Origin: an uncultured Arenicella sp.
GTDB taxonomy: Bacteria; Pseudomonadota; Gammaproteobacteria; Arenicellales; Arenicellaceae
DNA: 64,000 bases
NCBI GenBank assembly: GCA_937922925.1
Contig: CALAKU010000024.1
Location: 1 to 64,000 of the forward strand
Reading direction: 5' to 3'
Below the pieces are notes generated by a model. The model worked only from the letters and a program-made list of their open reading frames with translations, searched no databases and was not told where the DNA came from. Position 1 is the stretch's first letter. Every line of letters begins with the position of its first letter. The position numbers were made by a program, and so were the translations under genes. Positions 1-8,901 of this stretch are shown here, in pieces.

Positions 1-230
1 AGTACGTCGTCCAAACCAACAGTACGTCATCTAAACCAACAGTACGTCATCTAAACCAACGGTACGTCATACAAACCAACAGTACGTCATACAAACCAAC
101 AGTACGTCATACAAACCAACAGCACGTCGTCCAAATCAAAAGCACGTCATACAAACCAACAGCACGTCGTCCAAATCAAAAGCACGTCATACAAACCAAA
201 AGCACGTCGTCCAAACCAAAAGCACGTCAT
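1..230. repeat. 20-bp tandem repeat array, about 11.5 copies
   Basis: The first 230 bases are contiguous copies of a 20-bp unit of the form AGYACGTCRTMCAAAYCAAM. Copies are in perfect register and differ at a few fixed positions (AGT/AGC, CAT/CGT, CCAAC/TCAAA), and two variants partly alternate in copies 7-11. There are no spacers, so it is not a CRISPR. The last copy is cut after AGCACGTCAT, exactly where a REP-like hairpin begins. The array starts at the window edge, so its true length is unknown. Confidence 0.95.
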
Positions 231-249
231 CCCGAACTTGATTCGGGAT
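229..249. repeat. REP-like palindrome at the end of the tandem array
   Basis: ATCCCGAA and TTCGGGAT form a perfect 8-bp stem around the loop CTTGA. The preceding CGTCAT belongs both to the last 20-bp repeat and to the usual flank of GTCATCCCG-type dispersed palindromes of proteobacteria. There is no T-tract, so it is more likely a dispersed repetitive palindrome than a terminator. This family assignment is from memory of such elements. Confidence 0.6.
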
Positions 250-290
250 CTAATCTTACTAATACCCCATTCCAAGCTCAAATCAACAGG

Positions 291-320
291 CAAAAAAATG
301 GCCTTCATCATTGAAGGCCA
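291..320 (-). terminator. Intrinsic terminator of alanine dehydrogenase
   Basis: A perfect 9-bp stem (TGGCCTTCA / TGAAGGCCA) with a 4-nt loop lies 20 bases past the ald stop. Read on the minus strand it is followed by seven T residues. Confidence 0.9.
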
Positions 321-340
321 TATTCTCTAGGTGTGTGAAC

Positions 341-1453
341 TTAAATCAACGAAGCCGGATCGATGTAGTCCAACCCTTGCGCATCAGCAACGGCTTTATA
401 AGTCAGCTTGCCTTCATGCACATTCAGGCCGTTTAGCAAATGTGGGTCTTGTTGCACGGCCTTTTGCCAGCCTTGGTTAGCCATGCTCAATGAGAACGGC
501 AAGGTGGCATTGTTAAGTGCGTAGGTTGAGGTTTGAGGTACCGCGCCCGGCATATTGGCCACGCAGTAATGCACCACGTCATCGACCACAAAAGTAGGGT
601 CTTGATGCGTGGTGGCTTTGGATGTCTCTAGACAACCACCTTGGTCAATCGCGACGTCGACCACTACGGAGCCCGGCTTCATCTTGCTGATAATCTCGCG
701 AGTGATCAATTTTGGCGCGTTGGCACCGGGTATGAGCACAGCGCCGATCACGAGGTCTGACTCAGACGCATAGCGTTCAATCGCTTCATTGGTGGAGTAA
801 ACGCAATTGGCTTTGCCGGCAAACTCAACATCAAGTTGACGAAGTTTGGCAATCGATCGATCTAATATAGTCACGTTAGCGCCCATGCCGCGCGCGATAT
901 ATGCTGCGTTTTGACCAACCACGCCGCCGCCAATCACCAAGACTTTGGCCGGTTCGGTGCCGGGCACACCGCCCATCAGCACACCGCAACCGCCCTGGGC
1001 ACGCTCTAGGCAATGTGCGCCCGCTTGTGCCGCCAGCCGACCTGCGACTTCACTCATGGGGGCTAATAGTGGCAGCGAATTATTAGGGCCAGTCACGGTT
1101 TCGTAAGCTATAGCGGTGACGCCGGATTCGAGTAGCAGCTCTGTTTGTGTTGGGTCTGGAGCCAAGTGCAAATAGGTAAAAAGAAGTTGGCCTTTATTAA
1201 GTTGTTTGCACTCATGTGGTTGAGGCTCTTTCACCTTAATGATCATTTCACTTTCAGCAAAAATCGATTCTGCCGAATTGGAAATCTTGGCGCCGACTTT
1301 TGTGTAGGCCTCATCGCTTAAGCCTATGCCGGCCGCCGCACCAGTCTCGATCGTCACTTCATGACCGTAGGTAATCAGTTCTTTGGCGCTCGCAGGGCTT
1401 AAGCCAACGCGATACTCGTGGTTTTTAATCTCTTTTGGGACACCGATTTTCAT
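341..1453 (-). CDS. ald: Alanine dehydrogenase
   Basis: Catalyses NAD-dependent oxidative deamination of L-alanine to pyruvate and ammonium in the cytoplasm, or the reverse reaction. The N-terminus MKIGVPKEIKNHEYRVGL is the family signature with the pyruvate-binding Arg and the catalytic Lys region. A Rossmann motif GGGVVGQNAA lies mid-protein and the C-terminal part keeps PGAVPQTSTYALNNATLP. The ATG at 1453 gives 370 residues, the normal length, and has GGAG nine bases upstream; a TTG at 1471 would add six residues. It is divergent from an Lrp-type regulator, the usual arrangement for amino-acid-induced ald genes. Confidence 0.96.
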   Translation of the reverse strand: MKIGVPKEIKNHEYRVGLSPASAKELITYGHEVTIETGAAAGIGLSDEAYTKVGAKISNSAESIFAESEMIIKVKEPQPHECKQLNKGQLLFTYLHLAPDPTQTELLLESGVTAIAYETVTGPNNSLPLLAPMSEVAGRLAAQAGAHCLERAQGGCGVLMGGVPGTEPAKVLVIGGGVVGQNAAYIARGMGANVTILDRSIAKLRQLDVEFAGKANCVYSTNEAIERYASESDLVIGAVLIPGANAPKLITREIISKMKPGSVVVDVAIDQGGCLETSKATTHQDPTFVVDDVVHYCVANMPGAVPQTSTYALNNATLPFSLSMANQGWQKAVQQDPHLLNGLNVHEGKLTYKAVADAQGLDYIDPASLI

Positions 1454-1629
1454 TTTTCTTTGCTCCGACAAACTGGTGATTGACGATCCGAATTATGAAA
1501 TCAAGCTTCTTTCGCGCGAAGGATTATTTTTCTGTTTTTTGGTCATAAATCAATAAATATGATTTTTTATTTAAAATATTGCAGTTAATATCACTGGTTT
1601 AGACCAGAGACTTAGGTGATTAAGCCGTC
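1454..1629. promoter_or_regulatory. Divergent ald / lrp control region
   Basis: This A+T-rich intergenic region separates two divergent genes. It holds a small dyad CTGGT-TTAG-ACCAG at 1594-1607, shortly before the regulator start, and the palindrome TTCGCGCGAA near 1510. Lrp-family proteins bind degenerate A+T-rich dyads, so this is the likely operator region. No individual site can be assigned with confidence. Confidence 0.45.
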
Positions 1630-2097
1630 ATGCAAACGTCAGAGTTAGATAAATACGATTTGAATATCTTAAATGCCTTACAGGAGGATGGCCGATTATC
1701 GTTCACTGATCTCGGCAAACGCGTGGGCCTAACAACTACGCCTTGTATTGATCGAGTCAGAAAGTTAGAGCGAGCGGGCATAATCAAAGGTTATTCAGCG
1801 AGATTGAGTGCGAGTGCATTGGATAAAGGCTTAGTGGTGTTTGTGCAAATCAGCCTGGATCGTACTAGTAAGAAAACCTTCGAAGACTTTCGACGAGCTG
1901 TCCACAAAGTGTCGTCGGTACAAGAGTGTTATCTAGTGACGGGCAGCTTTGATTTTTTGGTCAAAGCTCGAATCAAAGATATGGCCGCTTACCGTAACCT
2001 GCTTGAAGACGAACTACTCAACCTGCCCGGCGTAAAAGAATCCACCAGTATTGCCGCCATGGAGATTGTCAAAGAAACCTTGGAAATAGACATATAA
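1630..2097 (+). CDS. Lrp/AsnC family transcriptional regulator
   Basis: This 155-residue protein has a winged HTH at about residues 8-60 (LNALQEDGRLSFTDLGKRVG, recognition helix TTPCIDRVRKLE) and a RAM ligand-binding domain at about 70-150 (VQECYLVTGSFDFLVK). It closely resembles Lrp proper. It faces alanine dehydrogenase across 176 bp, so it probably senses alanine or leucine and controls ald and itself. It could also be the genome's global Lrp; the context favours ald control. Confidence 0.93.
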   Translation: MQTSELDKYDLNILNALQEDGRLSFTDLGKRVGLTTTPCIDRVRKLERAGIIKGYSARLSASALDKGLVVFVQISLDRTSKKTFEDFRRAVHKVSSVQECYLVTGSFDFLVKARIKDMAAYRNLLEDELLNLPGVKESTSIAAMEIVKETLEIDI

Positions 2098-2098
2098 A

Positions 2099-2115
2099 TG
2101 CACCATAATTGCGCA
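2099..2115 (+). promoter_or_regulatory. Distal NtrC-binding site of glnA
   Basis: TGCACCA-TAA-TTGCGCA matches the NtrC consensus TGCACYA-N3-TGGTGCA with two mismatches in the right half. It begins two bases after the lrp stop codon and is centred about 125 bp before the predicted glnA start point. Confidence 0.7.
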
Positions 2116-2128
2116 AAACTGAGCAAGT

Positions 2129-2145
2129 CGCACCAATATGGGGCG
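2129..2145 (+). promoter_or_regulatory. Proximal NtrC-binding site of glnA
   Basis: CGCACCA-ATA-TGGGGCG keeps the core GCACCA-N3-TGG-N-GC of the NtrC consensus. It is exactly 30 bp (three helical turns) from the distal site, so both lie on the same DNA face. E. coli glnAp2 uses the same geometry. Confidence 0.75.
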
Positions 2146-2205
2146 AAAAATGTACTTTTCGAGCGATGGTGACAGCAGCTTAGCCGCTCACTCTCGACTC
2201 GAAGT

Positions 2206-2221
2206 TGGCATGTTGTTTGCT
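2206..2221 (+). promoter_or_regulatory. Sigma-54 promoter of glnA
   Basis: TGGCATG-N4-TTGCT fits the sigma-54 consensus TGGCAYG-N4-TTGCW at every fixed position, with the GG and GC pairs 12 bp apart. Transcription should start near 2232. Together with the two upstream NtrC sites this is a nitrogen-starvation promoter. Confidence 0.85.
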
Positions 2222-2231
2222 AAACTTGGTG

Positions 2232-2559
2232 TGCTAGGTCGGTCATGGCTAGTGTGTTCAACTTGCATTTCTCGGTATCTCGAGCCCGCTTTTTCTTGTT
2301 TTTTTAAGCCTGAGCCTGTTTGGCCAAGCTAGCAGTGAAGTGGCACAAATAACGAGAAGTTAGATCGATAAGACCCTGACCCCTGACCATAAAGACCCTA
2401 GGCTGCTCGATAAGAAAAACGACAATTTGCTCATGCTTTGTCACAAGACATCGCCTGACGGTTTACCTAACTAAGTTTATTCCTAATAAGGTAGTTCGTT
2501 AGCGAGAGACAATAGTGAGCGACGATACATAAATCTAATAAAGTTATTGAGGTGAAAAA
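2232..2559 (+). other. Long 5' leader of glnA (about 328 nt), no gene seen
   Basis: Between the predicted sigma-54 start point and the glnA ATG lies an untranslated stretch. A short open frame beginning at 2138 crosses the NtrC and sigma-54 sites and has no ribosome site, so I do not call it. A second vegetative promoter may lie nearer the gene, as in enteric glnA, but no clear -35/-10 pair is visible. GAGGTG at 2549-2554 is the ribosome site. Confidence 0.5.
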
Positions 2560-3969
2560 ATGTCGGTAAAAGACGTTTTAAAACAGATCAAAGACGGTAA
2601 CGTAAAGTATGTAGATTTACGTTTTACCGATACGCGTGGTAAAGAGCAGCATGTCACGGTTCCTACCACCGTGGTCGATGAAGACTTTTTCAAAGACGGT
2701 AAAATGTTCGACGGTTCATCGGTAGCGGGTTGGAAAGGCATTAACGAATCAGACATGATTTTGATGCCTGAAGCAGAGTCCGCGGTGCTAGATCCGTTCT
2801 TTCAAGACAAGACCCTGAACATTCGTTGTGACATTATTGAGCCAAGCGATATGTCGGGGTACGAGCGCGACCCCCGTTCCATCGCCAAGCGCGCAGAAGC
2901 CTACCTAAAAGAAACCGGCATCGGCGACACTGCGTATTTTGGCCCAGAAAACGAATTTTTCGTGTTTGATGATGTGCGGTTTGCCAATGAACCTCGTGGC
3001 TCGTTTTACGAAGTTGATTCCGTTGAGGCTTATTGGAACTCAGATAAACCGTATGATGGCGGCAATATGGGGCATCGCCCCGGGCTAAAGGGTGGTTATT
3101 TCCCCGTGCCACCGGTTGATTCATTGCACGATCTGCGCGCGGCCATGTGCCAATCAGCCGAAGCCATGGGCGTTGCCACTGAAGTGCATCATCACGAAGT
3201 CGCCACAGGTGGTCAATGCGAAATCGGCACGCTGTTCAGCACCTTGGTTCGCAAGGCGGATGAAGTCCAGATTTTTAAGTACGCAGTTCATAATACCGCG
3301 CATATGTTTGGCAAAACGGCGACGTTTATGCCCAAACCGATTGTTGGTGATAACGGCTCGGGCATGCACGTTCACCAGTCAATTTTTAAGGGCGGCGAAA
3401 ACATGTTCGCAGGCGATGGCTATGGTGGTTTGAGCGAAACAGCGCTTTACTACATTGGCGGTATTTTCAAGCACGCACGCGCCATTAATGCGTTTGCCAA
3501 TGCTTCCACTAATAGTTATAAGCGCTTAGTTCCAGGTTTTGAGGCGCCGGTATTGTTGGCCTATTCAGCTCGCAATCGTTCCGCCTCGTGCCGCATTCCT
3601 TACGTTGCCAACCCCAAGGGCCGCCGTATTGAAATTCGATTTCCGGATTCAACCGCGAACCCATATTTGGCGTTCACGGCAATGCTTATGGCGGGTCTTG
3701 ATGGCATTCAAAACAAAATCCATCCGGGCGATGCGGCGGATGAAGATTTGTACGATTTGCCAGCCGCTGAGCAATCTAAGATCGCGACCGTTGCGCCAGG
3801 CCTTGATTACGCACTCGATGCCTTGGATGCCGACAGAGACTTCTTGAAGGCCGGTGGCGTGTTCAGCGACAGTGCAATCGATGGTTATTTAGAGCTCAAG
3901 CAAGAAGAAGTGGATGCGTTGCGTATGAACACGCATCCAATCGAGTTTGAATTAACGTATAGCTGTTAA
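2560..3969 (+). CDS. glnA: Glutamine synthetase, type I (beta, adenylylated class)
   Basis: Makes glutamine from glutamate, ammonium and ATP; a cytoplasmic dodecamer. The 469-residue length is standard. Visible signatures are [19 protein letters not shown] (metal site), [16 protein letters not shown] and the NRSASCRIP substrate loop. Tyr398 in DLYDLP is the adenylylation site, so activity should be controlled by GlnE. It has a strong GAGGTG ribosome site, an NtrC-dependent sigma-54 promoter upstream and a terminator downstream. It is followed by glnL and glnG, the classical order. Confidence 0.99.
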   Translation: MSVKDVLKQIKDGNVKYVDLRFTDTRGKEQHVTVPTTVVDEDFFKDGKMFDGSSVAGWKGINESDMILMPEAESAVLDPFFQDKTLNIRCDIIEPSDMSGYERDPRSIAKRAEAYLKETGIGDTAYFGPENEFFVFDDVRFANEPRGSFYEVDSVEAYWNSDKPYDGGNMGHRPGLKGGYFPVPPVDSLHDLRAAMCQSAEAMGVATEVHHHEVATGGQCEIGTLFSTLVRKADEVQIFKYAVHNTAHMFGKTATFMPKPIVGDNGSGMHVHQSIFKGGENMFAGDGYGGLSETALYYIGGIFKHARAINAFANASTNSYKRLVPGFEAPVLLAYSARNRSASCRIPYVANPKGRRIEIRFPDSTANPYLAFTAMLMAGLDGIQNKIHPGDAADEDLYDLPAAEQSKIATVAPGLDYALDALDADRDFLKAGGVFSDSAIDGYLELKQEEVDALRMNTHPIEFELTYSC

Positions 3970-3977
3970 CAGCGCGT

Positions 3978-4007
3978 AAAACGCCTCGAGGGTCGGGGCG
4001 TTTTTTT
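3978..4007 (+). terminator. glnA terminator
   Basis: AACGCC and GGCGTT pair around an 11-nt G-rich loop and are followed by seven T. It lies nine bases after the glnA stop and probably limits read-through into glnLG, which keep their own NtrC-controlled start region. Confidence 0.85.
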
Positions 4008-4016
4008 GACGTAGCG

Positions 4017-4033
4017 TGCACTATTTTGGTGCA
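4017..4033 (+). promoter_or_regulatory. Perfect NtrC operator upstream of glnL
   Basis: TGCACTA-TTT-TGGTGCA is an ideal match to the NtrC palindrome. It sits between the glnA terminator and the glnL ATG, 15 bases before the ATG. In enteric bacteria the equivalent site at glnLp lets NtrC repress its own operon. No -24/-12 element accompanies it, so repression is the likely effect here. Confidence 0.88.
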
Positions 4034-4048
4034 AATTGACTTTAACTT

Positions 4049-5152
4049 ATGAGTGACACGAACCTAATCGAAAGCCTTGAATGCGCCCTTTTGGTTATCA
4101 ACCGAGAGAGCATGATCTTGCGTGTGAACATAGCGGCTGAGGATTTGTTTTCACAAAGCCGGCGTTATTTGATCAACAAGCAGGTAAGTGACCTGGTAAC
4201 TGATCAAAAAGTTAATGAGTGCATTGACCAATGTTTGGCGACCAATGCTCAGTTTACTCTTCGTGAGGTGGCGATTTTTGTTAATAGCGTCGAGGTATTG
4301 GTCGATATCACCATTTCGAGTATGACGTCGATTTCACGCTCAGCGCCGACGGTGTTGTTGGAATTGAATGTGATTAATCGCATCTCGCGCTTCATGAAGG
4401 AGAAAAACCAAATCGAACGCCAACAAGCGTTTCGGCTAATGATGCGTGGTTTGGCTCATGAAATTAAAAACCCCCTAGGCGGGATTCGCGGTGCGGCACA
4501 ATTGTTAGACCGTGAGCTCAGCCGCCCCGGTCATAAGGAATTAACTGACATATTAATCAAAGAGGCCGATCGTTTGACGCGCTTGGTCGATCGAGTGATG
4601 GGCTCCAGAGAACAGTTAAAGCCCGCTTTTTTGAATATTCATGAAGTGCTAGAGCACGTAGCGCACTTGGTTAGCGTCAAAACGTCTGCCCCAATTCATA
4701 TCGAGCGGTTTTACGACCCGGCCTTACCCGAAATTAAAGCAGATAAAGAACAACTTATTCAGGCCGTTCTGAATATTGTGACCAACGCCATAGAAGCACA
4801 AGCCGGTTTCGAAAAAGTGCGTTTGGGGTTTGTTACTCAATTTGATCGATTCTTTACCATCAACCAAGTACTGCATCGGCAAGTGATGCGTATCCGCATC
4901 TGGGACGATGGCCCCGGCGTACCCACCGAGTTGGTGGAAACCGTATTTGACCCACTCATTACCGGCCGCCCAGAGGGCACCGGCCTAGGTTTGTCGATCA
5001 CGCAGGAAATTATTCAGCGCCATCAAGGCGCAGTACAACTAGAGCAGTATCAAGGTAAAACCTGTTTTTCCATTTTGTTGCCATACTCAGAACAACCATC
5101 TCGCTCTGAAAATGAGCTCCAAACGGCAACCCCAGCCGAGGTAACCACATGA
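4049..5152 (+). CDS. glnL: Nitrogen regulation sensor histidine kinase NtrB
   Basis: This 367-residue soluble kinase/phosphatase acts on NtrC according to PII-signalled nitrogen status. It has an N-terminal PAS domain (about 8-115), then dimerisation and phosphoacceptor motif LAHEIKNPLGG with His137, then an ATPase domain with N box IVTNAIEA, G1 DDGPGVP and G2 GTGLGLS. No membrane segments are present, as expected. Its ATG has no obvious Shine-Dalgarno. It overlaps glnG by ATGA, so the pair is translationally coupled. Confidence 0.97.
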   Translation: MSDTNLIESLECALLVINRESMILRVNIAAEDLFSQSRRYLINKQVSDLVTDQKVNECIDQCLATNAQFTLREVAIFVNSVEVLVDITISSMTSISRSAPTVLLELNVINRISRFMKEKNQIERQQAFRLMMRGLAHEIKNPLGGIRGAAQLLDRELSRPGHKELTDILIKEADRLTRLVDRVMGSREQLKPAFLNIHEVLEHVAHLVSVKTSAPIHIERFYDPALPEIKADKEQLIQAVLNIVTNAIEAQAGFEKVRLGFVTQFDRFFTINQVLHRQVMRIRIWDDGPGVPTELVETVFDPLITGRPEGTGLGLSITQEIIQRHQGAVQLEQYQGKTCFSILLPYSEQPSRSENELQTATPAEVTT

Positions 5153-6534
5153 GCGTACACGACGTTTGGATTATTGATGACGACTCGTCTATTCGGTGGG
5201 TACTTGCTCGTGCTCTGAGTTCTGATGGATTCAACGTGCAAGACTTCGAAAACGCAGAAGCCGCACTGTTAGCCCTAGAAGAAGCTTGTCCGGCGGTATT
5301 GATGACCGATATTCGGATGCCTGGAATCAGCGGTTTGGAGTTGGCGGAGCAAGTAAAAGAACGCTATCCCAATCTGCCGATCATCGTGATGACTGCGCAC
5401 ACCGATCTGGATAGCGCCTTGGCCAGTTACCAAAGCGGAGCTTTTGAATATCTTCCTAAACCGTTTGATCTAGACGAAGCCGTGCGATTGGTGCAAAGAG
5501 CAGTTGAGCCGATCGAAGAAGCCAGCGATAACGAGTTTGATGGCGCGCCAGAGATGGACATCATTGGCGAAGCCCCAGCCATGCAGGAAGTGTTTCGGGC
5601 CATCGGCCGCTTAGCCAAGTCCAACATTAATGTCATGGTCTGCGGTCAATCGGGAACCGGCAAAGAGCTGGTCGCCAACGCCTTACATCAACACAGCCCG
5701 CGGGCGAGCAAGCCGTTTGTCGCCATTAACATTGCCGCGATTCCAGCTGAGCTGTTGGAATCTGAATTGTTTGGTCACGAAAAAGGCGCGTTTACCGGCG
5801 CACAGGCGCAACGCAAGGGCCGCTTTGAACAGGCTGATGGCGGCACCTTATTCCTAGATGAAATCGGCGAGATGAGTGCGGATTTGCAAACGCGATTGTT
5901 GCGCGTACTGTCAGACAAACGCTTCTATCGTGTTGGTGGTCGCGATTTAGTGTCCGTGAATGTACGGGTACTGGCGGCGACCAATAGGGATCTCGAGCAA
6001 CAAGTTGCTAAGGGCCTGTTCAGAGAAGACCTTTATCATCGCTTGAATGTAATACGCATTGATCTTCCGTCGTTGCGGGAACGCGTTGAAGACATTCCGC
6101 TATTAGCAAAACGCTTTTTACGTTTGTCGGCGCAAGAGCTAGATGTCGAAATGAAAACGCTTAGTGAAGACGCGCTGGTAAAGATGATGGCCTACGATTG
6201 GCCGGGGAATGTGCGTCAGCTTGAAAATATTTGTCGTTGGATCACGGTGATGGCACCGGCTCAATCGGTAAGCATTGAAGATTTACCTAAGGAAATTCTC
6301 GATACGCAAGCAAGCTCAACCACCTTGAGTTGGGAAGACGTACTGGCCAAAACCGTCCAGCATCAACTCAGAGTAGGTAAGAAAGAAGTGCTCACCGATT
6401 TGCTTAAAAGTTTTGAAAGCACGTTGCTGAGCGTCGCCTTGGAACATACCAGCGGGCACCGGCAAAATGCAGCAAAACTGCTTGGTTGGGGCCGCAATAC
6501 CTTGACCCGTAAATTAAAAGATTTGGATTTATAG
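5149..6534 (+). CDS. glnG: Nitrogen regulation response regulator NtrC
   Basis: This sigma-54 activator of 461 residues has a receiver domain with phospho-acceptor Asp54 in MTDIRMPG, an AAA+ domain with Walker A GQSGTGKE (166-173) and the sigma-54-contacting GAFTGA loop (214-219), and a C-terminal Fis-type HTH ([20 protein letters not shown]). All key residues are intact, although Walker A has Gln where many homologues have Glu. It should bind the three upstream NtrC sites in this window, activating glnA and limiting glnL. Confidence 0.98.
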   Translation: MSVHDVWIIDDDSSIRWVLARALSSDGFNVQDFENAEAALLALEEACPAVLMTDIRMPGISGLELAEQVKERYPNLPIIVMTAHTDLDSALASYQSGAFEYLPKPFDLDEAVRLVQRAVEPIEEASDNEFDGAPEMDIIGEAPAMQEVFRAIGRLAKSNINVMVCGQSGTGKELVANALHQHSPRASKPFVAINIAAIPAELLESELFGHEKGAFTGAQAQRKGRFEQADGGTLFLDEIGEMSADLQTRLLRVLSDKRFYRVGGRDLVSVNVRVLAATNRDLEQQVAKGLFREDLYHRLNVIRIDLPSLRERVEDIPLLAKRFLRLSAQELDVEMKTLSEDALVKMMAYDWPGNVRQLENICRWITVMAPAQSVSIEDLPKEILDTQASSTTLSWEDVLAKTVQHQLRVGKKEVLTDLLKSFESTLLSVALEHTSGHRQNAAKLLGWGRNTLTRKLKDLDL

Positions 6535-6697
6535 TCCAAGTAGTAGAGGTGGCTCGTAGCGAATGATCTCTAACACCTTGCAGTCTCTTATGACAAAACC
6601 TGGCGTGACAAAAAGGTACACTAAAATCTGATGGGCGCTTGAAAAGTGTATACTTGATCTCGATTCATTACTTAGTTTGCCTTTGCGTTTTAATTTC

Positions 6698-7375
6698 ATG
6701 CGTCGCTCTCACTTATATCAACTACTCTTTGCTTCGCTGCTAATGAGTTATTCCATTCATGTCTCGGCTCAAACACGCTACGTCACTGACGATTTTGAGA
6801 TTATGATGCGCACCGGCCCGAGTATTCAGAATAAGATTGTCAAACCGCTACGCAGCGGTACAAAAATCAAAGTGTTAAACGAAGAAGCCGGAAACGGGCA
6901 TTCCTTAGTGCAAACTAACGAGGGCGAAACCGGGTATGTATTAACTCGATTTCTAAGCGCAAATCGGGCAGCGAGGGAACGACTCGAAGTCGCCGAACGG
7001 CAACTAAAAACCTTGCGCTCAAAACCTGGTGAGTTGCAGAGCCTGTTGGCCAATAGCCAAGACGAAAACCAGGAGTTGATTCGATTGAACACCGATCTAA
7101 CGAGTCGTTTAACAACAGCCAGCAGCGAACTGTCTCAAATTAAGGAAGTTTCGGCCGATGCTGTTGCCATTTCTAACCGAAATGAAAAGCTAGAAAGCCA
7201 AGTTCATCAATTAAAGTTAGAGCTTGATGACATGCGTATTCAAAAAGAATCGTATCAAGACCAAAAAGATTTAAGAGAGTTTATCAACGGAGCCGGCGCG
7301 ATTTTGCTTGGCTTATTCTTGGGTTGGATTCTGTCTATCTCCCGCCGACAACGACGCAATTCTTGGGGATCATGA
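6698..7375 (+). CDS. SH3 domain protein with coiled coil and C-terminal anchor
   Basis: A signal peptide (ending near HVSAQ) is followed by a bacterial SH3 domain (about 26-90, YVTDDFEIMMRTGPS and the typical GYVLTRFLS), a coiled coil (about 95-195) and one C-terminal membrane helix (GAILLGLFLGWILSI) with a basic tail. This is the architecture of the E. coli YgiM / TIGR04211 group, periplasmic proteins of unclear function. I choose ATG 6698 because it starts the signal peptide directly; an in-frame TTG lies at 6677. It overlaps the next gene by ATGA. Confidence 0.85.
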   Translation: MRRSHLYQLLFASLLMSYSIHVSAQTRYVTDDFEIMMRTGPSIQNKIVKPLRSGTKIKVLNEEAGNGHSLVQTNEGETGYVLTRFLSANRAARERLEVAERQLKTLRSKPGELQSLLANSQDENQELIRLNTDLTSRLTTASSELSQIKEVSADAVAISNRNEKLESQVHQLKLELDDMRIQKESYQDQKDLREFINGAGAILLGLFLGWILSISRRQRRNSWGS

Positions 7376-8391
7376 GTTTTATAGACTACCTTAATGTGGG
7401 CATACGATTTGCGGGCCTATCGCAAGTCTTGCTATTGCTGATTCATTTGGTCATGTCGAAAAACCCGCGCCGCGTCAAAGTGGTAGGTACTTTGTTTCTG
7501 ATGGGCGTAAGCATGTACTTGGTTATGCCAATGCTCGACCGTTATACCCCTCACAATTCCAACATTCAGGCCTTATGGTTCTTTGCAGCCATCGTCCCAA
7601 GTATGTTGCTACTAATGGTTTGGTTCATTTTTGAAGAGAAATGCAGATTGCCATGGTGGCTTTTTAGCCTGATCAGCGTCTCAGTATTGGGTTCTGTCTA
7701 TTATTCATTGATCGGTGTTGGTTTGCCGGGTTCCCCACTATGGTTACAAGGCTTAAAAATAATCATTGCGGGCTTAGTTTTGGTAGTTGTGTGGCGTGGT
7801 CGCGATTACGACTTAGTGGAAACCCGAGTCAAAATACGTAATATCTTCGTGGTCATTATGGCCTTACAAACCTTAGTGACCGTTATTGTTGAAAACATGA
7901 CCCATTTCAGCCCTCCGGTGGTTTTAGACACCATTTTGGTTGGCGATTTGCTCATCTGCTTGTTCGCATTTAACTATTTATTCCTGCGGCATAATCCTGA
8001 AGGGCGCTTGATGGAGATCATTGAACTGCCAAAAAAGCATGAAACAACAGACCCGGTGTTGGTGGAATTGTTACAAAGAATGCGGGCCGAACGCCTATAT
8101 GCCGATCACGACCTAAGAGTGGGGAGTCTGGCCACCGAGCTCAATGTGCCAGAGTACAAATTACGGCAAAAAATCAATCAGGAGCTTGGATATCGTAACT
8201 TTAACCAGTTCGTTAACCGCTATCGAATCGAAGAAGCGGGCGAAAAACTGCGGACAGACGAGCGAATTCCAGTATTAACCATTGCTTTGGATGTGGGTTT
8301 TCGCTCAATTTCATCATTCAATACCGCGTTTCAAGGTCATTTCGGTGTATCACCTACTAAATATCGGTCTGAAATCCTTTCGAATTCTTAA
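7372..8391 (+). CDS. Membrane-embedded AraC family regulator (7TM-type)
   Basis: The 339-residue protein has about seven hydrophobic segments in its first 220 residues and a C-terminal AraC/XylS DNA-binding domain (about 240-335, with ALDVGFRSISSFNTAFQGHFGVSPTKY split over the second HTH). Such proteins couple a membrane-sensed signal to transcription. The ATG at 7372 overlaps the stop of the SH3 protein, so the two are co-translated. The shared operon suggests that the SH3 protein and the regulator act in one envelope-sensing function. Confidence 0.86.
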   Translation: MSFIDYLNVGIRFAGLSQVLLLLIHLVMSKNPRRVKVVGTLFLMGVSMYLVMPMLDRYTPHNSNIQALWFFAAIVPSMLLLMVWFIFEEKCRLPWWLFSLISVSVLGSVYYSLIGVGLPGSPLWLQGLKIIIAGLVLVVVWRGRDYDLVETRVKIRNIFVVIMALQTLVTVIVENMTHFSPPVVLDTILVGDLLICLFAFNYLFLRHNPEGRLMEIIELPKKHETTDPVLVELLQRMRAERLYADHDLRVGSLATELNVPEYKLRQKINQELGYRNFNQFVNRYRIEEAGEKLRTDERIPVLTIALDVGFRSISSFNTAFQGHFGVSPTKYRSEILSNS

Positions 8392-8399
8392 AATATCAG

Positions 8400-8417
8400 C
8401 CGAATTTCGAAATTCGG
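8400..8417. promoter_or_regulatory. Perfect 18-bp palindrome
   Basis: CCGAATTTCGAAATTCGG is fully self-complementary with no loop. It lies nine bases after the AraC-type gene and 138 bases before the next small gene. With no T-tract it is more like a protein-binding site than a terminator, possibly an operator for the downstream secreted protein. The binding factor is unknown. Confidence 0.45.
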
Positions 8418-8555
8418 TTGAGCCTATAAGGATTTAGGCAGCGAATAAAACTCAAACGTCGTTAAATGCGTTCATGGCGATAAGTCACCAAGTGTTTTAG
8501 AAATCACGAGGCGCTTATCAATAACTTAAATTTCCTCTACTCCTGGAGCAAAACC

Positions 8556-8873
8556 ATGAAAACGCAAGCCCTTAAAACTTTAGCCTCATCACTTGTAATC
8601 TCAATCGCTTTAATCGCAGGTTCGCAAGCCATTGCGAAAACCGACAACGAGCTTCTGGCAGATTGCAAAGCTCAAGTGTTAGCCGAATACGGTTCCGTCG
8701 AGCGCGTGAAAGTAGCGAATATCAACTCCAAGCGCAATTTGTTCAAAGCAAAGCTCAAAGTTCGCGCGAATGGCGAAAAATCACTTTACGCTTGCGAAAT
8801 TCGCGGCGAAGCCCCAGTTGAGGTGGCTTGCTTGAAAGGTGCCTGTGATGCCGGAAAAGTCGCTGTAAACTAA
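8556..8873 (+). CDS. Small secreted cysteine-containing protein
   Basis: This protein of 105 residues starts with a signal peptide (cleavage near SQAIA) and has a basic, lysine-rich middle part. It holds four cysteines after the signal (in LADCKA, YACEI, VACLKGAC), which could form two disulfides in the periplasm. Ribosome site GGAG lies nine bases upstream. It has its own terminator. I do not recognise the family; the sequence does not show an enzyme motif. Confidence 0.8.
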   Translation: MKTQALKTLASSLVISIALIAGSQAIAKTDNELLADCKAQVLAEYGSVERVKVANINSKRNLFKAKLKVRANGEKSLYACEIRGEAPVEVACLKGACDAGKVAVN

Positions 8874-8901
8874 TCGAGTAACACTTATTATCCTCCATTG
8901 A

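Noticed and set aside
1..230. CRISPR array
   Set aside because: Repeats are contiguous 20-mers with no unique spacers and no cas genes nearby.
2138..2332. 64-codon ORF between lrp and glnA
   Set aside because: It runs across an NtrC site and the sigma-54 promoter, has no ribosome site and no protein-like pattern.
3092..3433. ORF inside glnA on the same strand
   Set aside because: It is a shifted-frame shadow of the strongly conserved glnA frame.
8400..8417. Terminator of the AraC gene
   Set aside because: The palindrome has no loop and no following T-run, so I list it as a possible protein site.
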